Counted from the stretch's first letter, positions 23,788 through 33,910 are shown. The stretch is 40,668 bases of DNA from Mycolicibacterium malmesburyense (GCF_001050015.1 NZ_CVTB01000270.1:1-40668); one strand, 5' to 3'. The notes: generated from the sequence alone by a model not told the origin. Made by a program: numbers and translations.

Positions 23788-23833
23788 CCCATCGCTGACG
23801 TCGCTCCGGCGTCCGCCTCCGGAAAGGTGTGAC

Positions 23834-25270
23834 ATGTCGCCGCGTCCGCGCATCGCCTCGCTGTCGGTGGCGTCCGCAACGGTGATCGGCCTGAGCGCCG
23901 TGCTCGGGGTCGCCCCCGTGGCGATGGCGGAGCCCTGCACCGGAGCGGCGGCCGCGGCCCAACCGCCGGCGGCGCCGAACACCGAAGCCACGCCCGCACT
24001 GCCGGGTGGGCCGCCTGTCGGCCACCGCCCCCGTAACACCAACGACGACGCGCCGCTGCCGCGGCTCGGCCGACTGCCGGCCGAGATCCTCAGATCGCTG
24101 ACGCCGCGTTCGGCCACCGTCGACCAGCAGGCCGCCGTACGTCCGACCCCGCCGCAGCCACCCGCGGACCAACCTGCCGCACAACAGGTTCCCGCCGCCG
24201 CGGCACCTGAGCCGCCGCCCCCACCCGCTCCCCCGGGCACGACGCTCGTCGGCTGGGTGACCGGCCCCGAGAGCCCCAACAACACCATCGGCCGGTTCGC
24301 GATCACCGGTACCGATCTCGGGATCATGTGGGACAACGGCGATCCCGGTAATCGCCAGGTGCTGATGGCATTCGGCGACACCTACGGTTACTGCAGCGTG
24401 CGCGGTAAACAGTGGCGGTACAACGCGTTGCTGCGCACCCAGGACGGTGCGCTGTCGAAGACGGTCGCAGTGCCCGACGCGGTCCTCGCCAACCGCTATT
24501 CCGGTTCCCCGCTGTGGGCGCCCGGACTGTCCAAGCAGATCATCAACAGCACCAAGTGGGCACCGAACGAGACGGGGATCATCCCGACGGCGGGTACCGC
24601 CGTGGGCGGCAACCAGTTTGTGAACTTTATGTCGATCAAGAGCTGGGACGCCGACGGCCGCTGGACGACGAACTTCTCGGCGATCGCGGTCTCACCCGAC
24701 AACGGCGAGCGCTGGGGCGTCTATCCCGGCACCGTGCGGGCCGCCCGCGAGGGCGACGTCCCCGGGGCGCGGTATGTCCGCGGCAACGAGAACTTCCAGC
24801 AGGCCGCATTTCTCAAACCCGGGCCGGGCGATCCCTACCTGTACATGTTCGGGACTCCGGCGGGCCGCGGCGGCGCGGCGTACATCGCGCGCATCCCGCA
24901 AGGGGCGGTGCCCGACCTCAACCGCTACGAGTACTGGAACGTCGACCAGAACGCCTGGGTGCCAAAGGATCCTGGAGCCGCGACCGTGGTGATCCCCGGC
25001 CCGGTGGGCGAGATGTCCGCGCAGTACAACACCCACCTCAAGCAATACCTGGTGCTGTATTGCAACGGCGCCAACGATGTGGTGGCCAGGATGGCGCCCG
25101 CCCCGCAGGGACCCTGGGGCCCCGAACAACTGCTGGTGCGGTCGTGGGATGTCCCCGGTGGCATCTACGCACCGTTCCTGCATCCGTGGTCGACCGGCAA
25201 GGAGCTGTACTTCAACCTGTCGCTGTGGTCGGCCTACAACGTGATGCTGATGCGCACCGTTCTTCCATAA
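23834..25270 (+). CDS. Secreted DUF4185 protein, candidate GH183 endo-D-arabinanase
   Basis: This is a 478-residue exported protein. A signal peptide is clear (ASLSVASATVIGLSAVLGVA, cleavage near AMA-EPC). A Pro/Ala/Gln-rich linker follows to about residue 135, then the DUF4185 domain with GWVTGPESPNNTIGRF, GIMWDNGD, VLMAFGDTYGYCS, SGSPLWAPG, NETGIIPTAGTAVGGNQFVN, NFSAIAVSPDNGERW and GIYAPFLHPWSTG. The blade-like repeats agree with a five-bladed propeller. DUF4185 has been described as glycoside hydrolase family GH183, cleaving D-arabinan of arabinogalactan and lipoarabinomannan, so a cell-wall role is likely. ATG 23834 follows GGAAAGG. A 9-bp repeat array lies in the promoter region. Confidence 0.85.
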   Translation: MSPRPRIASLSVASATVIGLSAVLGVAPVAMAEPCTGAAAAAQPPAAPNTEATPALPGGPPVGHRPRNTNDDAPLPRLGRLPAEILRSLTPRSATVDQQAAVRPTPPQPPADQPAAQQVPAAAAPEPPPPPAPPGTTLVGWVTGPESPNNTIGRFAITGTDLGIMWDNGDPGNRQVLMAFGDTYGYCSVRGKQWRYNALLRTQDGALSKTVAVPDAVLANRYSGSPLWAPGLSKQIINSTKWAPNETGIIPTAGTAVGGNQFVNFMSIKSWDADGRWTTNFSAIAVSPDNGERWGVYPGTVRAAREGDVPGARYVRGNENFQQAAFLKPGPGDPYLYMFGTPAGRGGAAYIARIPQGAVPDLNRYEYWNVDQNAWVPKDPGAATVVIPGPVGEMSAQYNTHLKQYLVLYCNGANDVVARMAPAPQGPWGPEQLLVRSWDVPGGIYAPFLHPWSTGKELYFNLSLWSAYNVMLMRTVLP

Positions 25271-25277
25271 TTTCGGC

Positions 25278-25595
25278 TCAGTTACCCTCTGCCGCTTGAA
25301 CTTCGGCGACCGACGTCAGACCGCTGATCGTCAGCACCGACATCAGGATCGGGTTGGCGACGACCCGGCGGATCCGCACGGCGTTGTCGAACAGGGCGTT
25401 GATCGCGGCACTGTCGAGGTACTCGACCGCGCTCAGGTCGACCGTCAACCGTGCGCTCTCCTGATCGCGCCTGACCGCCGCCGCCAGCGCGTCGGTGAAC
25501 GCGCCGACATTGCTCAGGTCGAGTTCACCGGTCGCACAGACCACCACCGTGCCGTCGGAGCGACGGTCGGTGCGAAGGCGCAGCGGTGTGGGCAT
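25278..25595 (-). CDS. STAS-domain anti-anti-sigma protein (second of pair)
   Basis: This 105-residue SpoIIAA/RsbV-like STAS protein has the strand GTVVVCATGELDLSNVGAF and the phosphorylation loop LSAVEYLDSAAINALF, with Asp61-Ser62 at the canonical Asp-Ser position. Ser62 would be phosphorylated by an RsbW-type kinase and dephosphorylated by a PP2C phosphatase; both domains are in the protein encoded just upstream. The start ATG at 25595 shares one base with the stop of the hybrid gene (TGATG), so translation is coupled. It converges with the DUF4185 gene with seven bases between. Confidence 0.88.
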   Translation of the reverse strand: MPTPLRLRTDRRSDGTVVVCATGELDLSNVGAFTDALAAAVRRDQESARLTVDLSAVEYLDSAAINALFDNAVRIRRVVANPILMSVLTISGLTSVAEVQAAEGN

Positions 25596-28500
25596 CAGGC
25601 GATCCTGGCGTGCATGTCGATGGTCGTGCCGCCGTCGCCCGTTTCGATCGAGACCTCGTGCATCAGCGCGCGCATCAGCGCGATCCCCCGGCCGCGGTGC
25701 GACGCCGGATCGGAATGCGGCGTCTTCCACACGCCGGTGTCGGCGATCGTCAGGTGAAGCCGGTCCGCGAGTGCGGTCGCGCGCAACCGCACGGTGCCGC
25801 CGGGACGGTCACGGTGCCCGTGTTCGATCGCGTTGGCGAGCGCCTCCCCGGTGGCGATCAGCACGTCGAGCGTCTGATTCGGATCGACACCCGCCCGGAC
25901 CAACCATGTCCGCAGCGCGCCGCGCGTGCCCGCGAGTTCGCCTGGGTCGGCGCTGAATTCGATCTCCAGCGGCGCCGGTTGGCGGTACAGCATGAGCGCG
26001 ACGTCGTCTTGGTATCCGTAGCCGGGCGTCAGCTGCGACATGATCTCGTCGGCCAGCTTGTCGAGCGGGGTGGCGGAATGGCTTTCGAGCACCCCGGCGG
26101 CTCGGCGGATGCCCTTGTCCAGTGACTCGCGACGGCGCTCGACCAGGCCGTCGGTGTAGAGCAACAAGGTCGTGCGGGGCGGCATGACCTGGCGACCCTC
26201 CGGACGGACGTGATCGAAAGGCAAGCCGAGCGGTGTCACCGAGGCGTCGTCGAGCAGGACGGTCGAACCGTTGGGCAGCACCATGACCGGAGGCGGGTGC
26301 CCGGCGCTGGAGTACAGCAGTTCGCCGGTCTCCGGATCGAGCACCGCGCAGAAGGCCGTCGTGCATCGCGCGCCCGGTAGGCGCGCGGCGAACCGGTCGA
26401 GCGCCGTCAACGCCGCGGCCGGACCCGGGTGCTCGAGCAGTAGCGCCCGGCACGCGCTTCGCAGCTGGCCCATCACCGTCGCGGCGGTCAACCCGTGGCC
26501 GACGCAATCGCCGACGACCACCGCGATGCGTCCGTCGTCCAGGTCGACGACGTCGTACCAGTCGCCACCGACCTGCAGCGGCCGAGTGGCCGGCTGGTAG
26601 CGCACGGCGAAACCGCTCGACACGGTCGGGCCGAGGATCGCATGCTGTAGCGCCAGCGCGGTTTCGCGCTGCTGGTCGAGCTGATGCACGCGCTGCAGAC
26701 CCTGGCCCAGCCGGCCGGCCAAAACGGCCAGCAGCGTCTGGTCCTCGGGCGTGAACGGGCGACGCTCGGGTAGTTCGAGGTAGACGACGAGCACCCCGCG
26801 CGGATGCTGCAGGGCGATGCGCGCGGATCCGGTCTCCGGCGTGTCGGCAACGAGCGAGTCGGCGGAGCGCAGGGAGGTGATGGCCAGCTTCGTGGCCGCG
26901 GGAAGGTCGCGCCACTGGGCAGGTTCACCCGAACAGATCAGGGCCGTCGGGTCGAGCGCGGCCTCGCCGTCGTCCACCGGGAAGGTGACCGCCAGGACGC
27001 GGTGCGCCCGCCACACCTCGCGGAGGACGTCGGCAGCCGTGCGCACGGCGTCGTCGAGCGTATCGGCCTGGGCCAGTTGCTGATTGAGCGCCGCAAGGGC
27101 GGCCTCGCGCTGCACCGTGTAGTGCTCGGCGGTGACATCGCGGAAGGTGCCGACCATCACGGGCCGGCCGGTGTCGATCTCCTCGATCTGGTTGTATGTG
27201 AGCGTCACCCACAGGCGATGCCCGTCGCGGTGTGTGACCGGAACTGTATGCCTGCCATGGGGTTTGCTCAGGATCCGCGTCAACAGCTGGTTGGCCTGGC
27301 GGTGCGCCTCCGGATCCGCCTCCGACGTCGGCCACCACGGCTGCACCGGCTTGTACGGCAGCCCGTCGACGCCGAAGCCGAGGATGTCGGTGAACGCCGC
27401 GTTGATCTCGATCACCGCGCCGCGGTCGTCGGCGACGAAGAACGCCTCCTGCAGCGAGTCGATCAGCGCGGTGCGCCAGCGCGCGTGATGGTTGCGCAGC
27501 CGGGCGAGCTTGACGTTGGCGCGGACACGGGCCAGCAGTTCGGCGGCGGCGAACGGCTTGACGAGGTAGTCGTCGGCGCCGGCCTGCAGGCCCTCGATCG
27601 CGGCCTCCTGTCCGGCGCGGGCGGAGAGCAGCAGCACCGGGATTGCCGCGGTGCGGGGATCGGACCGCAGTGCGGCGACGAGTTGCAGACCGTCGAGGCG
27701 CGGCATCATCACGTCGCTGATCACCAAGTCCGGCATGTCTGTACGCACCGCGTCCAACGCCAGTTGTCCGTCGGTGACCGCGTTGACGAGGTATCCGTCG
27801 TTGCGCAACATCCGGGCGACGTAGTCGCGCATGTCGGCGTTGTCGTCGGCGATGAGCACACGCGGGGTCGTTCCCGTGCCAACAGCCGACGCGGCGCCGG
27901 CCACCTCCGCGCGCACATCGGGCAGCGGAATGTCGCTGTCGGGAGGCAACCACCGCAGCGCCTCCTCGAGGTAGGGCTCGGCGCCTCCGTCGGCGGACCG
28001 CCCGCCGTCTGCGGAGGCGATGGCGTCGACAGGCAGGTGCGCGGTGCCGAACGGCAGGCGGATCGTGAAGGTGGTGCCGGCGCCCTCGGCGCTGTGGGCG
28101 CTGATGCTGCCGCTGTGGAGTTCGACCAACTCCTTGACCAGGGCCAGCCCGATACCGCTGCCTTCGTTGGACCGCGCCCGCACGTTCTCGATGCGGTGGA
28201 ACCGTTCGAACAGGCGGGGCACCTCGGCGGCCGGCACCCCGACGCCGGTGTCGGAAACGGTCACCACCGCGTCGGCACCGTCGTGGGTCACGCGGACCGA
28301 GATGCCGCCGGCGAACGTGAATTTCAGCGCGTTCGACAGGAGGTTGAAGATGACCTTCTCCCACATGTCACGGTCGACGTAGACCGGTTCGTGGGGCGAC
28401 GGGCAGTCGACGGTGAACGCGAGACCGGCACGCTCGATGGCCGACCGGAAGACGCTGGCGAGCTCCGCCGTCACCGCGCCGAGGTCGACCGGCGTGAAGT

Positions 28501-29758
28501 TGGCCTGCATGCGGCCCGCCTCGATCCGGGAGAAGTCGAGCAGCGTGTTGACCAATTTGGCCAGGCGTAATCCGTTGCGCCACACGATGTCCAGCTCTTC
28601 GCGAGCTCGGTCGTCGAGATCCTCACTGCGGCTGCGCAGTTCGGCGACCGGATCGAGGATCAGCGTCAACGGTGTCCGGAACTCGTGGCTGATGTTGGAG
28701 AAGAACGCCGTCTTGGCGCGGTCCAGCTCGGTGAGCTCCTCGGCACGCTGCTGTTGGGCCTGATAGTTGCGGGCACTGCCGATGCCCGCGGCGACGTGCC
28801 CGGCCACGAGTGTCACGAACCCGCGATAGGTGTCGTCGAGCGGGCGGTAGCGGCTGAGCGCGGCGACCAGGAACCCGATCGGGGAACCGCCCTGCTGCTG
28901 CAGCGGAACGAGCAGTGCATGGGTGGGCGGGTCCGGCCAGTCCCCTGCCGGGAGATCCGGATACCGGTCGCCGTCGAGCGCGACGACCGTCGTCTCGCCG
29001 CGCTCGAGTTCGGCCAGCGGCCAGGCGCCGCCGTGGCCGGCGTCCACGTGTGGCGCCGCGACGGGATGCCCGGTCGCGATTCCGGTGGATCCGGCCAGGC
29101 GCGCTCCGCCGTCGGCGTCGAACAAATAGGTGAGCGTGAACGGAAGGTCGCGAAGGTTCTGGCCGAGTTGGCGTTCGGCGAACGCCATGATCTCTTCCTC
29201 CGTGCGCACCACGCTCGGGTCCGATCCGAGGTCGCGCAACGTCGCCATCTGGCGTTCGCTGATCACCTGTTGGGTGTCTTCGCTGACCACACACAGCATG
29301 CCGACGACCTGTCCGTCGTCGTCGCGCAGCGGGCTGTAGGAGAAGGTGTGGTAGGTCTCCTCCTGATATCCCGAGCGTTCGAGGAACAGGAGCAGGGCGG
29401 CGTCCCAGGTGGCTTGTCCGGTGGTGAGCACGCGATCGATCCGCGGGCCGATATCGGGCCAGATCTCGGCCCACACCTCGCGGGCCGGTCGGCCGAGCGC
29501 CCAGGGATACTTGCGGCCCAACGTGTCGCGTCGATAGGCGGCGTTGCAGAAGAACGTCAGATCGGGCCCCCACGCCATCCACATCGAAAAGCGTGACGAG
29601 AGCAGGATGCTCACCGCGGTCTGAAGACTTTGCGGCCAGGCTCCGGGCGGTCCAAGCGGGGTGTCGGCCCAACGGACCTGGGCGAGGTCGGGCCCGACTT
29701 CGCCGTCGGCGTCGAAAACGGTGGTCAGCCGATTCTGCGGCCCGTCAGGGCTGCTCAT
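25595..29758 (-). CDS. 1387-aa hybrid: PAS-GAF-histidine kinase-REC-PAS-GAF-PP2C-RsbW
   Basis: This is a giant cytoplasmic signalling protein. Domain order: PAS-like sensor (about 25-165, TPLGPPGAWPQSLQTAVSI, MWMAWGPDLTFFCNAAYRR); GAF (about 175-330); histidine kinase with His358 in ISHEFRTPL and a complete ATPase (LLSNALKF, DTGVGVP, GSGIGLALVKELVELH); receiver domain (about 632-750) with Asp638/639, phospho-acceptor Asp682 and Lys734; PAS (about 760-880); GAF (about 890-1020); PP2C/SpoIIE phosphatase with metal-binding Asp1066 and Asp1069 (GGDWYD) and Asp1084 (GDCVGHG), plus YTDGLVE and QDDVALML; and a C-terminal RsbW-type kinase (GEALANAIEHGHRD, HRGRGIALMRALM). It exceeds Rv1364c-type fusions by a full kinase-receiver unit. 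The start ATG 29758 overlaps the upstream STAS stop (ATGA). Confidence 0.9.
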   Translation of the reverse strand: MSSPDGPQNRLTTVFDADGEVGPDLAQVRWADTPLGPPGAWPQSLQTAVSILLSSRFSMWMAWGPDLTFFCNAAYRRDTLGRKYPWALGRPAREVWAEIWPDIGPRIDRVLTTGQATWDAALLLFLERSGYQEETYHTFSYSPLRDDDGQVVGMLCVVSEDTQQVISERQMATLRDLGSDPSVVRTEEEIMAFAERQLGQNLRDLPFTLTYLFDADGGARLAGSTGIATGHPVAAPHVDAGHGGAWPLAELERGETTVVALDGDRYPDLPAGDWPDPPTHALLVPLQQQGGSPIGFLVAALSRYRPLDDTYRGFVTLVAGHVAAGIGSARNYQAQQQRAEELTELDRAKTAFFSNISHEFRTPLTLILDPVAELRSRSEDLDDRAREELDIVWRNGLRLAKLVNTLLDFSRIEAGRMQANFTPVDLGAVTAELASVFRSAIERAGLAFTVDCPSPHEPVYVDRDMWEKVIFNLLSNALKFTFAGGISVRVTHDGADAVVTVSDTGVGVPAAEVPRLFERFHRIENVRARSNEGSGIGLALVKELVELHSGSISAHSAEGAGTTFTIRLPFGTAHLPVDAIASADGGRSADGGAEPYLEEALRWLPPDSDIPLPDVRAEVAGAASAVGTGTTPRVLIADDNADMRDYVARMLRNDGYLVNAVTDGQLALDAVRTDMPDLVISDVMMPRLDGLQLVAALRSDPRTAAIPVLLLSARAGQEAAIEGLQAGADDYLVKPFAAAELLARVRANVKLARLRNHHARWRTALIDSLQEAFFVADDRGAVIEINAAFTDILGFGVDGLPYKPVQPWWPTSEADPEAHRQANQLLTRILSKPHGRHTVPVTHRDGHRLWVTLTYNQIEEIDTGRPVMVGTFRDVTAEHYTVQREAALAALNQQLAQADTLDDAVRTAADVLREVWRAHRVLAVTFPVDDGEAALDPTALICSGEPAQWRDLPAATKLAITSLRSADSLVADTPETGSARIALQHPRGVLVVYLELPERRPFTPEDQTLLAVLAGRLGQGLQRVHQLDQQRETALALQHAILGPTVSSGFAVRYQPATRPLQVGGDWYDVVDLDDGRIAVVVGDCVGHGLTAATVMGQLRSACRALLLEHPGPAAALTALDRFAARLPGARCTTAFCAVLDPETGELLYSSAGHPPPVMVLPNGSTVLLDDASVTPLGLPFDHVRPEGRQVMPPRTTLLLYTDGLVERRRESLDKGIRRAAGVLESHSATPLDKLADEIMSQLTPGYGYQDDVALMLYRQPAPLEIEFSADPGELAGTRGALRTWLVRAGVDPNQTLDVLIATGEALANAIEHGHRDRPGGTVRLRATALADRLHLTIADTGVWKTPHSDPASHRGRGIALMRALMHEVSIETGDGGTTIDMHARIA

Positions 29759-30105
29759 CCATCGACCGCGTCGGCCACGGTCCCGTACGGCCGGAGAACC
29801 TTGTCGAGCTTGGTGACCTGAATGGGTCGAACCACCTCCGGGTTGGCGGCCACCACCCGCACCGTAACCCCGGCGGCCAACCCTTTCTCGTAACACTCGA
29901 GGACCGTGTTCAGCCCCGCGCTGCCGAAGTAGGTGACCCGGGACAGTTCCACGATGAGCAGCTTGGCGGGATGTTCACCCGCGGTGTCGACCGCGCTGTC
30001 GAGGTGCGGTTGCAGCAATCCGACGGTGTTCGAGTCGATCTCGCCCGTCACCGACACCACCACCGCGGTGTCGCGCACGTCTTGGGTCACCTTCACGGGG
30101 TTCAC
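29755..30105 (-). CDS. STAS-domain anti-anti-sigma protein (first of pair)
   Basis: This 116-residue STAS protein has VVVSVTGEIDSNTVGLLQPH and the loop LSRVTYFGSAGLNTVLECY, in which Ser62 takes the phosphorylation position but the preceding Asp is Gly61. It starts with GTG at 30105. Its stop overlaps the start of the hybrid phosphatase/kinase gene (ATGA), so it is made together with its likely modifying enzyme. With the second STAS gene it brackets the hybrid gene. The different loop (GSAG here, DSAA there) suggests different affinities for the RsbW domain; this is inference. Confidence 0.85.
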   Translation of the reverse strand: MNPVKVTQDVRDTAVVVSVTGEIDSNTVGLLQPHLDSAVDTAGEHPAKLLIVELSRVTYFGSAGLNTVLECYEKGLAAGVTVRVVAANPEVVRPIQVTKLDKVLRPYGTVADAVDG

Positions 30106-30218
30106 GTCATGCCCCTGTCAGTGGCCGAGCGGTCCGCGCGTCTGGATCGTCATGGGGTGGTGATACCCCGACGGGGGCCATTTCAGTTGCGACGCGCATG
30201 TGCACGACCCTCGTTCGT

Positions 30219-30902
30219 CTACTCGTCGCGGACGGAGCCGACGCGGGTGTGCGCGGTGAGCAACAGGTGGTCGAACTGGCGCCGCAGGTCGTCGCGCTGG
30301 GGGTCGATCGTGTGCAACTCGGCGATGATCTGGGCGGCGAGCACGCGCAGCTTGGTGTTGGTGTGCTGGGAGCGCCACATCAACAGCTCGAACGCGGCGG
30401 CGGAGTCGATCCGGTAGACGAGCATCAACGCGCCCTTGGCCTGTTCGATCGCCGCGCGGGCCTCGAACAGCTCGGGCAGCGAGTCGCTCAAAGCCTGCCG
30501 GCGGGTCTGGGCGAATGTGTCGGTCAGGTCGATGTAGTAACCCTCGGTGCCGATCACCGCACCGGTGTCGTCGAGCATCCGGTCGCCGATCACGATGACG
30601 GTGTGCACCTTGCCCCCGGTGTCGATGAACCGGTGGCGGCTGGAGAACGACCCGCCCAGATGCAGGGCGTGATCGAGTAGGTCCTGCACGTGTTGGCGGT
30701 CGTCGGGATGCTTGTGCGAGAGCAGCAGCTCGGTCGTCGGCACCACCGCGCCCGGCTCGTACCCGTGCATCCGGGCCACCTCGTCGGACCATTCCCACCG
30801 CTGCCCGACGAACCAGAACCGAAAGGTGCCGACATTGCGGTCCGCTATCGCCCAGTCCGAAGCCGACGGCAGTGGACTGTCCGCCAGGTCTGGGTTCCCC
30901 AT
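30219..30902 (-). CDS. PAS-ANTAR protein (RNA-binding antiterminator)
   Basis: This 227-residue protein has an N-terminal PAS domain (about 15-130: ADRNVGTFRFWFVGQRWEWS, HKHPDDRQHVQDLLDHAL, FSSRHRFIDTGGKVHTVIVI) and a C-terminal ANTAR domain (about 145-205: EARAAIEQAKGALMLVYRID, AFELLMWRSQHTNTKLRVLA). ANTAR domains bind tandem RNA hairpins and prevent premature termination. The start is ATG at 30902 (MGNPDLADS). It lies 113 bases upstream of the STAS-hybrid-STAS operon on the same strand, and the gap can form alternative hairpins, so it may act on that operon. This link is an inference. Confidence 0.88.
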   Translation of the reverse strand: MGNPDLADSPLPSASDWAIADRNVGTFRFWFVGQRWEWSDEVARMHGYEPGAVVPTTELLLSHKHPDDRQHVQDLLDHALHLGGSFSSRHRFIDTGGKVHTVIVIGDRMLDDTGAVIGTEGYYIDLTDTFAQTRRQALSDSLPELFEARAAIEQAKGALMLVYRIDSAAAFELLMWRSQHTNTKLRVLAAQIIAELHTIDPQRDDLRRQFDHLLLTAHTRVGSVRDE

Positions 30903-30970
30903 CTGCCCATCATCGCACCTCAAACGCCCGAAGGAGCGTGATCGGAAAGCTCCGTACTTGCCGGTTCGGT

Positions 30971-33865
30971 TCAGCTGCCCGGGGTGGTCGGCGCCGTGGC
31001 CCGTTCGGGGAACACCGCGGCCATCCTGCGCTTCGACGCGGGTGTCGCCACCCTCTGCGGCCACCAGAACCACCGGCCGAGAAGCGCGGCGATGGACGGG
31101 GTCATGAAGGCCCGCACGACGAGGGTGTCGAACAACAGTCCCAGCGCGATCGTGCTCCCGACTTGGGCGATGCTGCGCAGATCACCGACCACGAACGAGG
31201 CCATCGTCGCCGCGAACACCAGACCCGCCGAAGTGACCACCTTGCCCGAACCGGCCATCGCACGGATGATCGCGACCTTGAACCCGTGGTGCAGTTCCTC
31301 CTTGAACCGCGACACCAGCAGGAGGTTGTAGTCCGAGCCGACCGCCAACAGCAGGATCACCGACATCACCAGCACGATCCAGTGCAGGCGGATGCCCAGC
31401 AGATGCTGCCACACCAGGACGGACAGACCGAACGACGTGCCCAGCGAGAGCAACACCGTCCCCACGATCACCGCTGCGGCCACCACAGCCCGAGTGATGA
31501 TCAGCATGATGATGAAAATCAATGCCGCAGCGGACATTCCCGCGATCAGCAGGTCGTAGTTGGAACCGTCGCGCATGTCCTTGTAGGTTGCCGCGGTTCC
31601 GCCGAGGTAGATGGTCGCGCCCTCCAGCGGCGTGCCCTTGATGGCTTCCTTGGCCGCGAGCTTGATCGCGTCGATGTGATCGATGCCCTCGGGGGTGGCC
31701 GGATCGCCCTCGTGCTCGATGATGAAGCGCACCGACTTGCCGTCGGGTGATATGAAGTTGTCCATACCGCGCTGAAAGTCTTTGTTCCGGAATGCTTCTG
31801 GCGGCAGGTAGAACGAGTCGTCGTTCATCGACTCGTCGAACGCGTCGCCCATCGCGTGCGAATTCTCCTGCATCGCGGCCATCTGATCCTGCAGCCCCTT
31901 CTGCGAGGAGTGCATGGTCAGCATCATCGTCTTCATCGTCTTCATGGTCTCGATCTGCTGAGGGAGCAGCAGGATCAGCTGCGGCATCAGGCTGTCGAGG
32001 TGCTCGAGGTCCGGCAGCAGGTGCTGGATGTCATCGGTCAGCGTGTCGATGCCGTCGAGGGTGTCGAAGACCGAGCGCAGCGACCAGCAGACCGGGATGT
32101 TGTAGCAGTGCGGTTCCCAGTAGAAGTAGTTGCGGACCGGCCGGAAGAAATCGTCGAAATCGGCGATGCGATCACGCAACTCGGTGATATCCATCGTCAT
32201 CGCTTTGGTCTTCTGGACCATGCTGTGGGTGGTGTCGGCCATCTGCTGCATCAGGTTGGCCATCTTCTCCATCTGGTCGATGGTCGTCTGCATCTCGGCG
32301 GCCTGCACCAGCATGTCCGACATCCGGTCCTGCAGATACTTCTGGTTGAGCTGGTTGTTGGTGCCTTGCATGCTGAGCAGGAACGGAATCGTCGTGTGTT
32401 CGATCGGCTTACCCTGCGGCCGGGTGATGGTCTGCACCCGGGCGATGCCCGGCACGCGGAAGATGCCTTTGGCGATCTTGTCGATCACCAGGAAGTCGGC
32501 CGAGTTACGCAGATCGTGGTCGCTTTCGACCATCAACAGTTCGGGATTCATCCGGGCGGCGTCGAAATGCCGGTCGGCGACGTCGTATCCGATGTTCGAC
32601 GGGGTGTCGCCGGGAAGGAAGTGCCGCCCGTCGTAGTCGACCTTGTAACCGCTCAGCGCCAGCAGCCCCACCAGCGACAGGGCGCAGGTCGCGACGAGAA
32701 CCGGTCCGGGCCACCGCACGACGACGACGCCGACCCGCCGCCATCCGCGGGAGTTGATGGGCCGCTTCGGTTCGAACAGACCGAACCGGCCGCCGACGAC
32801 GGTGACGGCCGGGCCCAGCGTCAGGGCGGCGAAGACCGCGACGAGGATGCCCACCGCGCAGGGCACCGCCATGGTCTGGAACCACGGCAGCCGAGTGAAC
32901 TTCAGGCACAGCAGCGCACCGGCGATGGTGAGCCCCGAGCCCAGCACGACGTGAGCGGTGCCGTGAAACATGGTGTAGTACGCGGTTTCTCTGTCCTCAC
33001 CGGCCTGCCGCGCCTCCTGGTACCGGCCGATGAGGAAGATCGCGTAATCGGTGCCCGCCGCGATCGCGATCAGGGTGAGCAGGCTGGTGGCGAACGTCGA
33101 CAACCCGATGAACCCGGTATGGCCGAGGAACGCGACGATGCCGCGGGAGGCGCCGAGTTCGACGAACACCATGAACAGGATCAGCACCATGGTGGTTATC
33201 GAGCGGTAGACGAACAGCAACATCACCGCGATGACGATCAGCGTGGCGACGGTCGCCTTGACCGCCCCCTTGTCACCGGCAACGCGCTGGTCGGCGTTCA
33301 GCGCCGCTCCGCCGGTCACGTAAGCCTTGACCCCCTGCGGGGCGGGGGTTTCCGCGATGATGTCGCGCACCGCTTGGATCGACTCGTTCGCTATGGTCTC
33401 GCCCATGTTGCCGCGCAGATAGATCTGCACGTACGCGGACTTGCCGTCGGCGCTCTGCGCTCCCGCCGCGGTCAGCGGATCACTCCAGAAGTCCGCGACG
33501 TGTTCGATGTGCTCGGGGTCGGCGCGGAACCGGTTGATGAGTTCGTCGTAGTAGTGGTGCGCGTCCGCGGCGAGCGGCTTTTCGCCCTCCAGGATCACCA
33601 TCGCGTTGCTGTCGGAGCTGAACTCCTTGAAGTTCGCGCCGACGCGCTGCATCGCTATGAATGCCGGGGCGTCGTGGGCGTTCATCGACACGGTGTTCGC
33701 CTCGCCGACCTTCTCCAGCGACGGGACGAAGATGTTCGTGACCGCGGTCAGCAGCACCCAGCCGACGATGATCGGCACCGACAGCACCCGGATCGCGTGC
33801 GCGATGCGCGATCGCTCGGCGACCGGCGCCTCGGGCGCGGTTCGGGCTGGTCGAAAGCTGGTCAT
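30971..33865 (-). CDS. mmpL: MmpL4/MmpL5-class RND transporter without MmpS partner
   Basis: This 964-residue inner-membrane transporter has 12 predicted helices in two repeats, each with its proton-relay motif: [18 protein letters not shown] and [18 protein letters not shown]. The second periplasmic loop contains the long Met/Gln-rich coiled coil ([20 protein letters not shown] and onward) and the Cys pair HCYNIPVCW typical for the MmpL4/MmpL5 class, which exports siderophores or glycopeptidolipid-type lipids. Those genes normally follow an mmpS gene; none is found here upstream or downstream. It starts with ATG at 33865. A near-consensus promoter (TTGACA-N18-TAGATA) lies about 75 bases upstream. 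The substrate is unknown. Confidence 0.9.
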   Translation of the reverse strand: MTSFRPARTAPEAPVAERSRIAHAIRVLSVPIIVGWVLLTAVTNIFVPSLEKVGEANTVSMNAHDAPAFIAMQRVGANFKEFSSDSNAMVILEGEKPLAADAHHYYDELINRFRADPEHIEHVADFWSDPLTAAGAQSADGKSAYVQIYLRGNMGETIANESIQAVRDIIAETPAPQGVKAYVTGGAALNADQRVAGDKGAVKATVATLIVIAVMLLFVYRSITTMVLILFMVFVELGASRGIVAFLGHTGFIGLSTFATSLLTLIAIAAGTDYAIFLIGRYQEARQAGEDRETAYYTMFHGTAHVVLGSGLTIAGALLCLKFTRLPWFQTMAVPCAVGILVAVFAALTLGPAVTVVGGRFGLFEPKRPINSRGWRRVGVVVVRWPGPVLVATCALSLVGLLALSGYKVDYDGRHFLPGDTPSNIGYDVADRHFDAARMNPELLMVESDHDLRNSADFLVIDKIAKGIFRVPGIARVQTITRPQGKPIEHTTIPFLLSMQGTNNQLNQKYLQDRMSDMLVQAAEMQTTIDQMEKMANLMQQMADTTHSMVQKTKAMTMDITELRDRIADFDDFFRPVRNYFYWEPHCYNIPVCWSLRSVFDTLDGIDTLTDDIQHLLPDLEHLDSLMPQLILLLPQQIETMKTMKTMMLTMHSSQKGLQDQMAAMQENSHAMGDAFDESMNDDSFYLPPEAFRNKDFQRGMDNFISPDGKSVRFIIEHEGDPATPEGIDHIDAIKLAAKEAIKGTPLEGATIYLGGTAATYKDMRDGSNYDLLIAGMSAAALIFIIMLIITRAVVAAAVIVGTVLLSLGTSFGLSVLVWQHLLGIRLHWIVLVMSVILLLAVGSDYNLLLVSRFKEELHHGFKVAIIRAMAGSGKVVTSAGLVFAATMASFVVGDLRSIAQVGSTIALGLLFDTLVVRAFMTPSIAALLGRWFWWPQRVATPASKRRMAAVFPERATAPTTPGS

Positions 33866-33910
33866 GCCATGACCCCTCGGTGGCGTGCTCGCCGGCCGAC
33901 CGCGTCCCCA

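Noticed and set aside
26804..28570. 588-codon plus-strand frame opposite the hybrid kinase gene
   Set aside because: Shadow of the real gene; composition (Arg, Gly, Val, His, Gln) and lack of domains show it is not coding.
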